Shown here: positions 8,375 through 17,300 of the stretch, one piece after another
Position numbering within the stretch: position 1 is the stretch's first letter
How the letters are laid out: every line of letters begins with the position of its first letter
Origin: Candidatus Nanopelagicales bacterium
GTDB taxonomy: Bacteria; Actinomycetota; Actinomycetes; S36-B12; CAIYMF01
Assembly (NCBI GenBank): GCA_017848795.1
Contig: JAFIHG010000022.1
Coordinates: forward strand, 62,001 to 126,000
Direction: 5' to 3'
DNA length: 64,000 nt
Program-made: the position numbers and the translations under genes
The notes under the pieces: generated by a model
What the model was told of the DNA's origin: nothing
What the model saw: only the letters and a program-made list of their open reading frames with translations
Database searches by the model: none

Positions 8375-8965
8375 TCAGCGGCGGGCGGGGCGCGGGAGCA
8401 GGGTGACGCCGTACGGCAGCGGAGGCAGTCCGGCGACGTGGGCGAGCAGGTCGCCCCACGCCGCGAGGTGCGGGGCGATCACCGCGTCGCGCGGGGTCCA
8501 CGACGCCCGGACCTCGACCTCGCCGACCGGCGGCCGGTCGGCGAGCGAGCCGAAGGACTCGGAGGCCGTGCGGGTGACGGTGCCCGACGGGGCGTCCCAC
8601 GCGGCCCCTTGTCCGTCCAGCGCCTCGAGCAGCCAGGCCCACGCCACCTCGGTGAGCGCCGGGTCGGTGGCCATCTCGAGCTCGACGTACGCACGCACGA
8701 ACGTCACGATCCGGAAGGTGCCGCCCCACGGCTCCTGCCCGGCCGGGTCGTGCAGCAGCACGAAGCGGCCCGAGGCGAGCTCCTCGTCCCCGCCCTTGAC
8801 CTCGCCGATCAACGCGACCGCGTGCGGTGCCAGACGCGACGGCGCCGGGGTCTCGTCGACGAGCACCTCGGGGCGCAGCGTGGCCGCGCGCAGACTTGCC
8901 AGCGCGGCGCTGAACGCAGCCGGCACCGGGCCGTCCGTCGCCCGGTCGCGGCGTCGTACTGTCAC
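8375..8965 (-). CDS. DUF3000 family protein
   Basis: The 196-residue soluble protein belongs to the actinobacteria-restricted DUF3000 family: FSAALASLRAATLRPEVLV near the start, PHAVALIGEVKG, GRFVLLHDPAGQEPWGG and FRIVTFVRAYVELEMATDP in the middle, and WTPRDAVIAPHLAAWGDLL near the end. No catalytic motif is evident and the function is unknown. The GTG at 8965 (VTVRRRDRATDG) is the start. It lies upstream of the response regulator with 88 bases between, and the conserved neighbourhood suggests a shared but undefined role. Confidence 0.85.
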   Translation of the reverse strand: MTVRRRDRATDGPVPAAFSAALASLRAATLRPEVLVDETPAPSRLAPHAVALIGEVKGGDEELASGRFVLLHDPAGQEPWGGTFRIVTFVRAYVELEMATDPALTEVAWAWLLEALDGQGAAWDAPSGTVTRTASESFGSLADRPPVGEVEVRASWTPRDAVIAPHLAAWGDLLAHVAGLPPLPYGVTLLPRPARR

Positions 8966-9015
8966 CGGTCGACTCTAGGCGCGCGAGGTCCACTTCTCGC
9001 GCAAGTTCTGCGGCG

Positions 9016-9034
9016 GCGTGGCGTGTGGCCACGC
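9016..9034 (-). terminator. Short GC hairpin after the GNAT gene
   Basis: GCGTGGC (9016-9022) and GCCACGC (9028-9034) form a 7-bp stem with a 5-base loop immediately after the leftward GNAT stop codon at 9035. There is no T-run, as is common for actinobacterial terminators. It may separate the GNAT gene from DUF3000. Confidence 0.4.
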
Positions 9035-9874
9035 TCAGTCCGGGTGCAGCTCGACCTCGACGATCTCGGCCTCCGGCAGGAACCCGAGGCGGCGGTACAC
9101 ACCATTGCTCGTCGGGTTCGCGGCGTCCGCGTACAGCAGCACGGTGCTGCAACGTCGGGCGAGCAGGCCTGACACGTGCGCGGTGATCGCCGCGCCGTAC
9201 CCCTGCCGGCGGTGCGCGGCCGGTGTGAACACCGGGCCGACCCGTCCGACCGGACCGTGCGGGCCGTCGATCGGCTGCGCGTGCCCGGCCAGCGCGACCG
9301 GTACGTCGCCGACGCACCACCACCACAGCCCGCCGAACGCAAGCCGCCCGCGCACCGAGGACGGCATGTCGAACGCGGGTACGTCCGCGTCGCGCGCGAA
9401 CTGCTCGTGCCAGGCGACAAGCGTGTCGAACTCGGCGGCGCTCGCCTGCCGCGGTGCGCCGGGGACCGCCGCGGGCGTCACCAGTTCGCCGAGCAGGTAC
9501 AGCGTCTCCGTGCTGCGTGCACCAAGGTGGGCCGACGTGCCGGCCGCGTACGCCGTGACCACCTCCCGCGTGCCGTACGCACCGGGCGGCAGGTCGCCGG
9601 CTGTCGCCCTGCCCAGCTCCCTCGCCGCCTCCACCGGCATCGGAGAGAGCTGCAGCGGGTGCGGGCGGGTACGAGCCGCGGCGCCCCGTACCCGGCCTGC
9701 CGGGTCACGTACGACCCACCAGTCCTCACCGTCGTAGCGGCGCCCGTCGACGACTCCCTGAGCGACGGTGGCAAGCACGTTCGTGAGGTACGGCTCGGCC
9801 GCGCGTAACGGTGCCGTGAGGGAGAGGAACGCCTCGGCGTCCGGGACGCGCTCGACGCGGTACGCCGGGTCCAC
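9035..9874 (-). CDS. GNAT-family acetyltransferase
   Basis: The 279-residue protein carries a C-terminal acetyl-CoA-binding GNAT domain: GPVGRVGPVFTPAAHRRQGYG contains the beta4 strand and pyrophosphate loop (HRRQGYGAA), followed by LLYADAANPTSNGVYRRLGF, the typical helix with NPTSNGVYRRLGF near the end. The N-terminal half (YRVERVPDAEAFLSLTAPL) is the variable substrate domain seen in FR47-like enzymes. I chose GTG 9874 (VDPAYRVERV) because GAGG precedes it by eight bases; the longer open frame would overlap the divergent oxidase start. The acetyl acceptor is unknown. It is divergent from hemG with 54 bases between. Confidence 0.8.
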   Translation of the reverse strand: MDPAYRVERVPDAEAFLSLTAPLRAAEPYLTNVLATVAQGVVDGRRYDGEDWWVVRDPAGRVRGAAARTRPHPLQLSPMPVEAARELGRATAGDLPPGAYGTREVVTAYAAGTSAHLGARSTETLYLLGELVTPAAVPGAPRQASAAEFDTLVAWHEQFARDADVPAFDMPSSVRGRLAFGGLWWWCVGDVPVALAGHAQPIDGPHGPVGRVGPVFTPAAHRRQGYGAAITAHVSGLLARRCSTVLLYADAANPTSNGVYRRLGFLPEAEIVEVELHPD

Positions 9875-9928
9875 CGCGGCATCCTCGTCGCCGTGCCGCC
9901 GGCAGGGCAAGCGGGATGACACCCTGGG

Positions 9929-11359
9929 GTGATGGCAGGAGCAGCGGACCGTCGCATCGCCGTGGTCGGGGCCGGGATCGCCGGTCTCGCCGCCGCCTGG
10001 CACCTGTCACGGTCCGCGTCCGGCGCCCACGTCGTACTGCTGGAGGGCGCGACCCGGCTCGGCGGAAAGCTCGCCGGCGCCGAGTTGCTCGGGCTTCCGA
10101 TCGACACCGCCGCCGACCGGCTGCTCGCGCACCGGCCGGAGGCCGTCGACCTGGTGGCCGCTGTCGGGCTCGGCGAGCGGCTGGTGGAGGCGGTGACCGC
10201 CGGACGCCAGATCGTCGTCGACGGCGTGCTGCGGCCCGCGCCGAGCAACGCCGTCGCCGGGATCCCGACCGACCTCACCGAGCTGGCGCGCCTCGGGATC
10301 CTCGACGCCGGAGCGCTCGCCCGGATGCCCCTGGACCACGTGCTCCCGGCGACCGACCTCGACGGCGACGTGAGCGTCGGCCGGTACGTCGGTGAGCGGC
10401 TCGGCGTGCAGGCGGTGGACCGGCTCGTGGCGCCGCCGTTGCGTGCGATCCACGTCGGTGACGTCACAGCGCTGTCCTTGCAGGCCACGATGCCGCGGCT
10501 GTACGGGCGGGCCCGTACCGAACGTTCGCTGTTGGCCGCCGCGCGCCGCCTCGCCGCGGAGGGCGGCGACGGCCCGCGCTACCTCGGGCTCGCCGGCGGC
10601 CTGGCCGCGCTCGTACCGGCGATCGCAGACGCACTGACGCAGGCCGGGGCCGAGATCCGTACCCGCAGCCACGTACGAGGACTGGCGCGCATGGGCCGGC
10701 GCTGGGTGCTGACCGTCGGCTCCGCCGCCGCGCCGGAGCACCTCGAGGTGGACGGGGTCGTGCTGGCGGTGCCTGCGCCGGCGGCGGCACGGCTGCTCGC
10801 GGACGTCAGCCTGGGCGCCTCGGTCCACCTCGCCGAGATCGAGTACGCCGCGGTCGCCACCGTCGCGCTGGCGTACCGCTCCGCGGACCTGCGCCTCGGC
10901 GCGGGCGAGGACCGACCCGGTCGCGCGCTGCCGGGCGCCGGCTTCTGGGTGCCGCCCAGCGAGCCGCGGCGGGTGATCGCGGCCGAGTACCTGACGACCA
11001 CATGGGACTGGCTCGCCCGCCGGGCCGGTGAGCATGAGGTGGTGCGGGTGCTGCTCGGCGGCGTCGGTCGCACCTCGCTGCTGCAGGTGCCCGACCCCGA
11101 GCTGGCCGAGCTCGCCCACCAGGAGCTCGGGTTCCTGCTGCGGCTCGGGCGCGCGCGCCCGGTCGCGTCGACCGTGACCCGGTGGGGCGGCGCGTTGCCG
11201 CAGTACACGGTCGGGCACGCGATGCGCGTGCGGGCGATCCGGGAGTCGATCGCAACGCTGCCGGGTCTCGCCGTGTGCGGGGCGGCGTACGACGGGACCG
11301 GCGTGGCGGCCTGCATCGCGTCCGCAGAACGCGCCGTCGCCGACCTCGACGTGCGGTGA
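9929..11359 (+). CDS. hemG: Protoporphyrinogen/coproporphyrinogen oxidase (HemG/HemY type)
   Basis: The 476-residue FAD enzyme catalyses six-electron oxidation of a porphyrinogen to the porphyrin in haem synthesis; in Gram-positives the substrate is mainly coproporphyrinogen III. The N-terminal dinucleotide fold reads RIAVVGAGIAGLAAAWHL, then VVLLEGATRLGGKL. The middle has the GRYVGERLGVQAVDRLVAPPL segment typical of this family, and the C-terminus closes the FAD site with LPGLAVCGAAYDGTGVAACIASAERAV. The start is GTG 9929 or ATG 9932. Other haem genes often found nearby (hemE, hemQ) are absent from this stretch. Its 3' end converges on the giant surface protein with 21 bases between. Confidence 0.9.
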   Translation: MMAGAADRRIAVVGAGIAGLAAAWHLSRSASGAHVVLLEGATRLGGKLAGAELLGLPIDTAADRLLAHRPEAVDLVAAVGLGERLVEAVTAGRQIVVDGVLRPAPSNAVAGIPTDLTELARLGILDAGALARMPLDHVLPATDLDGDVSVGRYVGERLGVQAVDRLVAPPLRAIHVGDVTALSLQATMPRLYGRARTERSLLAAARRLAAEGGDGPRYLGLAGGLAALVPAIADALTQAGAEIRTRSHVRGLARMGRRWVLTVGSAAAPEHLEVDGVVLAVPAPAAARLLADVSLGASVHLAEIEYAAVATVALAYRSADLRLGAGEDRPGRALPGAGFWVPPSEPRRVIAAEYLTTTWDWLARRAGEHEVVRVLLGGVGRTSLLQVPDPELAELAHQELGFLLRLGRARPVASTVTRWGGALPQYTVGHAMRVRAIRESIATLPGLAVCGAAYDGTGVAACIASAERAVADLDVR

Positions 11360-11380
11360 CCGCCCGCGGTACGCGACGCG

Positions 11381-14300
11381 TCAGCGGCGCGTCCGGGCCA
11401 CCCGCAGCAGCGATCCGCCGACCAGCAGCAGCGCGAAGCCGAGCAGCAGCAGCGTCAGGACCTCTGCGCCGGAGTGCGGCAGCGGCGGGCCGCCCCCCTC
11501 CGGTACGTCGAGCGACGCGGTGTCTCTGTCGTCACGCGGGTTCGTGTCACCCTGCGAGCCGCTCGTGATCTCGGCCTCGTTGACCACGGTGCTGCCCGGC
11601 GCGGCGTCGACGGCGGTGTCGATCTCCACCGACGCCGCGTCGCCCGGTCGGACGGAGTCCGCGTGGGTGCAGGTCACGACCTGGCCCACGGCCGCGCACG
11701 TCCAACCGGATCCGCGCGCACCCTGGTAGCTCAGCTGCGCCGGAAGCCGGTCGACGACGATCACCGGGTCGACAGTGGCGTTCGGGCCGAGGTTGACGAC
11801 GGTGAGGCGCCAGGTCGCGACGCGGCTTGCCCGGTCGTACCCGAGCAGGTCCTTGGTCAGCGCCAGTGAGACCTGCGGGGTGACCGGGACCCGATCGGTG
11901 GCCGTGTCGTTGGTCGGGTCGGTGTCCTCCGCCGGGGTGGCCACCGTCGCCGTGTTGACGACCTCCGGGTAGGCCCCGGCCTGCACCGCCGCCCGTACCG
12001 TGATGGTGGAGGTAGCGGATGCGGCGAGCCCGCCGCCCCGTACGCAGGTCACCGACTGCCCGGCGATCTCGCATGCCCAGCCGGGCCCCGCGGCGCTGCT
12101 GGGGGTGAGCCCCTTGGGCAGCTGGTCGGTCACCGTGACCGGGCCGGGGTCAGCGGTCGGGCCGTTGTTCACCACGGTGAGGAGGAAGTCGACGGTGCCG
12201 CCGACTGCGGCATCTCCCTTGTGGGACTTGGTGATCCCGAGGTCGACGAGCGGCGGTACGGCGACCTCGTCGCTCGAGGTGTTGTTGTCCGGGTCGCTGT
12301 CCGGCGTGGTCGAGCCGACGACCGCGGTGTTCGAGACGCTCGGGTACGCCTCGGCGTCCACGATCGCCGTCACCGTGATCGCGCTGCTCTGACCGGCGTC
12401 GAGCGTCGGGCGCTCGCAGCTCACCGCCGCACCGGTGGCGTCGCAGCTCCACCCGGCCCCCGCGGCGCTGACGTAGGTCAGCCCGGCCGGGAGCACGTCG
12501 TCGACGGTCACGTCGCGGGCCTGGGAGGGCCCGAGGTTGGTGACCTGCAGGGTGAACTCGAGCGGCTCACCGATCCGCACCGGACCGGTGTGGCTCTTGA
12601 CGATCGCGAGGTCCGCGACGGTGGCGACGGTGACGGTGTCGTCGTCGGTGTTGTTCGACGGGTCGGGGTCCGGGGTGGGGGAGCCGACCTCGGCCGTGTT
12701 CCGGTACGCGCCCGGGTCGGCGTCGGACGCGATCGCGACGATCATCGTCAACGGCGGGGCGTCAGCACCGGCGGCGACGGCGGTCGCTGGGGTGCCGAGG
12801 GTGCAGTCGACCTGCTGCGGGTCCCCTGGGTCGACAGCGCACGACCACGGTGCCGCCGCGGACACGAAGCTCGTCCCGGCGGGCAGCGTGTCGGTCACCC
12901 GCACGGTCGGCGCGGCGTCCGAGGGCCCGGCGTTGTGCACCAACAGGTCGTACGTCACCGTGCCGCCCGCAGCGGCGGTGTTGCCGCGGTGGCTCTTGGC
13001 GAGCGACAGGTCCGCCGAGGTGTCGACCGGCACGTTGGCGGTGTCGGTGTTGTCGTCCGGGTCGTCACCCGGTGTCGTCGTGGTCACTGTCGCGGTGTTG
13101 ACGAGGGTCTGGCCGTCCGCCACCCAGGCGGCGACCCGCGCGGTGACGGTGATGTCCGGGGCGTCCTGGCCCGCTGCCAGGGAAGGCCGCGCACAGGTCA
13201 CCGCGGACGGCGTCACGTCGCAGTTCCAGCCGGTACCGGTGGCCGACTGCGCCAGCAGCCCGCTCGGCAGCGTGTCGGTGACGACGAGCGCGTCGGCGTC
13301 CGAGGGCCCGGCGTTGTGGACCCGCAGCGTGAAGGAGGTGCTGGTCCCGGCGGTCACCGGACCGCTGCCCACGCGCGACTTGCGCAGGCTGACGTCCGCC
13401 CGGTCGACGACCGTGACCGTCACCTCGTCATGGTTGTTCCCGGGCACCGGGTCAGGCGTGCTCGCGGTGACGTCGGCGGCGTTGCGGATCGCGGTCGGCC
13501 CGGCGTCGGGGTCGACGGTCGTGGCGATCGTGATGTCCGGTGCGCTCGCACCCGCGGTGAGCGCCGCGCGCGTGCAGTCGACGAGCCGGGTGGCCGCGGT
13601 GTAGCCGCAGGTCCAACCGGTGCCGGTCGCGCCCACGTAGGTGAGTCCGGCCGGCAGCGTGTCGGAGACCGAGACGTCGCGCGCCGTGGACGGGCCGAGG
13701 TTGCGCACCGCGAGCGTGTAGGACAGCGCGGTGCCAGCGGTGACCGGGTCCGCGCTCGCCGTCTTGCGCAGCGCGAGGTCCGCGCTCGTAGTCGTCGTCG
13801 AGTCGTCGGTGTCGGTGTTGTTCGACGGATCCGGATCGGTGGTCGGGGAGCCGACGGTCGCGGAGTTGTGCAGGTTGCCCGTGACGTCGGCCGCCACGGC
13901 CACCGTCACCTCGAACGTGCTGTGCGCGCCGGCGGCGAGCCCCGCACCGCGCGTGCAGGTCAGGTCCTGCCCGGACGCGGCGCACGACCAGCCGTCCGCG
14001 ACCGCGACCGCGACGTAGGTGACCCCGGCCGGCAGCGTGTCGGTCAACGTGAGCGGACCGGCCGCGTCCGACGGCCCGAGGTTGTCGACCCGGAACCGGT
14101 ACGTGCCGTTCTCACCGGCGGTGAGCGTCCCCACGTGCGTCTTGGTGAGGGCGAGGTCGGCTGCGGTTCCGGGCGTCGTCGTCACGGTGCTGGTGTTGTT
14201 GCCCGGGTTCGGGTCGGTCGTCGGCGACGACACGGTCGCGGTGTTGACGACCGCGCCGGTCCGGTCGCTCGGTACCGCGACGACGACGGTGAGCTGCGGG

Positions 14301-17300
14301 GCAGCCGCGCCGGCCGCCAACAGCCCCCGCTCGCAGGTCAGGGTCTGCGCGCCCGGCGCGCCGGAAACCGAGCAGTCCCAACCGGTCCCCGCCGAGGAGC
14401 GGTACGTCGTACCGGTCGGCAGGGTGTCGACGACGCGCACCTTCGCGGACGCGTCCGACGGTCCCAGGTTGGTCACGTCGAGGGTGTACGTCGCATCCGT
14501 GCCTGCGACCATCGGCCCGGAGAGCGCCTTCACGATCCGCAGGTCGGCCCGGGTCGTGACGGTCGCCGTCGCGTCGTCGGTGTTGTTGTCCGGGTCGGGG
14601 TCGTGCGTCCGCCCGCTCACCTGGCCGCTGTTGGTGTAGGACGTGCCGTCCGCGGTGTCCGCTGCGATGGCGACGGTCAACGTCACGGGGAGGAACGATG
14701 CGCCGGAGGCGAGGGTCTCGCCGGCGACGGTACGCGTGCAGGTCGCCACCCGACTGGGACCGTCGTAGCTGCAGCTCCAGCCGGCGCCCGTCGCCGACAC
14801 GAACGTGACGCCGTTCGGGACGGTGTCGGTCAGCGTGAACGGGCCGACCGCCGGGTCGGGGCCGTTGTTCGTCACGCGCAGCGTCCAGGCGCCCTGCTGC
14901 CCGGCGACGAACGCGCCGGCCACGGACTTCGCCAGCATCAGGTCGGCGGCGTGGATCCGCGCGGTCGCTGTCGCGTCCGGCCCGGAGTACGGACCGGTGG
15001 CGTTGCGATCGGCGCCGGTGGCGTCCTCGCCGTGCGGGCGCACGGTGTTGGTGTGGGCGATGGAGGCCCCGGCACCCGGCGTCTCGAGAGCCGCCGCGGT
15101 CGGTCGGGTGGTGAGCGTGATCGTCAGTGCCTGACCGGGTGCCAGGTCACCGAGATCGGTCCAGGACAGGGTGCTCCCGGTCGCGGGCGAGCCGCCGAGG
15201 ACCGGTTCGACCTGCGTGGCCGCCCCTCCGGCGATGCTGATCTGGGCCGTCCCGGCGCGGTACGTCCAGTTCGGCGGCAGCGTGTCGAGGGCGTCGATGC
15301 CGTACGCCGTGCCGCGCCCGTCATTGGTGATCGTGACGCGCCAGACGAAGTCCTCGCCGACGTACGCCGGTCCGGCGGTGACGGCCGTCTTGGCGGCGGC
15401 GACGTGCGGGAAGTCCGGCGTGACGGTGGCGGTCGCGGCCGGGACGTCGTCGTAGTGCCGGCCTCCGGCGGGCAGCGAGTCGTACGTCGCGTCGACGCTG
15501 TTGGTCAGTCCGGCTGCTGTCAGTGTCGTCGACGCCGCGAGCTTGCCTTGATAGCTCAACGCCTTCGAGGCGTTCGGGGCGAGCGTGGTCAGCGTCCAGG
15601 TGATGGTGCCGCCGCCGTTCGCGCCGGCGCCGGTCAGCACGCCGCCGTCGGAGATGCTGGCCGGGGTGACGACGACTCCGGTCGGGACGGTGTCCACGAC
15701 GACGACGCCGTGCGCGGTGCTGAGGTTGCCGGCGCCGCCGTTGGTCGCCGTCACGGTGTAGGTGAACGTCTGCCCGGGCTCGGGAGTCGTGTCACTGACG
15801 CCCTTGGTGAGGCGCACCCGCGGTTCCTGGACGGTCACGGTGGCCGTGCCGGTGGTGCTCGACCGGTCGAAGGACGCGCCGGCGCTCGTCGGCGGCAGGC
15901 CGGAGTTCAGGTTCCAGCGCGCGGTTGCGGAGTTGGTGAGTGCGGTGCCCCTCGCGTTCGAGGGGACGTCGCGTACCAGCGCCGTGTAGGTGACGGTGAG
16001 CGTCCGCACCCCGGGCTGCGCGAGCAGGTCACCGAAGAGCCAGCCGATGGTCGTGCTGCCCGGGTTCGCGACCGTGGTCAACGGGGTCGCGGTCGCCGTG
16101 CACCCGGGCGTGCAGGTGGCCGACTCGGTGACGAGCGTCGCCGCGTCGAGCCCTGCAGGCAGCTGGTCGATCAACGACGCGTTGTAGTAGTTGATGTTCG
16201 CGGGGATCGTCGCGGTGACGGTGAATCTCGCGCGCTCGCCGATCGTTCGTGTCGGGGTGGAGGTCGACTTGGTCAGCCCGACCGGCGCGACGTTGATGGT
16301 GCGGCTCGCGGTCGCGGTGACGCACCGCTCGATCGTCGTGGCACTGCAGTCGTTGCCGCCGTCGCGCAGCGTGCTGCCCGTCAGTGTCGCGGTGTTCGTG
16401 TACGCCGCCGCACCGGCGGCCGCCGGGTTCACGACCGCCGTGTAGGTGAGCGTCTGCGGCGTGGTCGCGGACACGGTGCCGATGTTCCAGGTCAGCTTCG
16501 TGGTACCGGTGGCGCAGCCGTTGGTGCCGTCGCCCGGCACCGCCGGGCTGGTCGTGCCCTGCGAAAGGGCGCCGTACCCGCTGAAGTTCAGCCCTGCGGG
16601 TACGCAGTCGACGACGACGGTGTCGTGGGCGGGCGGGCGGCCGCTGCCGTTGTTCGCGGTGAGGGTGAAGGTGACAGTCTGTCCTGCGGTCGCCGAGGTG
16701 ACGTTGCTCGTCTTGCCGAGCGTGGGCGCGGGCACGACGACCTGGGTGGTCGAGGACGCCGTGCGGCCCGGCAGGTTCGTGCCGCCGCCGGCCGTCGTCG
16801 TGCTGGTGAACGTGGCGGTGTTGGTGCGGTTCGTGCCGTGGGCGTTGCTGGTGACGGTGTTGACGCGGGCCGTGATGGCCAGACCGAAGACGTGGTCGGT
16901 GTTGCTCGTGTTCTGGTATGTCTGCGGGTACCTGAGCGTCGCGCTGTTGGCGGAACCGGTCGCGCTGAAGTCGGGCAGTGCGAGCGGCACCGTCGTCGTC
17001 CCGCCGTCCAGCGACTGCGTCCCGGTGACGTTCAGCAGCGTGAGACCGGTCGGCACCGGGTCGGAGAGCACCCCGCGGTAGACGGTGGTGCGCGCCGGGA
17101 CCCGGGAGGTCACGGTGTAGGTGACGACCTCGCCGATCGTGGCCTGGGTCGGCGTGTTGTTGTTGTTCTCGGTGATCGAGGTGGTCTGCGTCTTCGTGAC
17201 CGAGGTGTCCGGCAGCCGTACGTTCGACGGGTCCGTGGCGACGGGGGCGCGCTGCTGCGCCGCTGGGACGGTCGTGTCGACGTTGTTCTTCGGGTAGAAG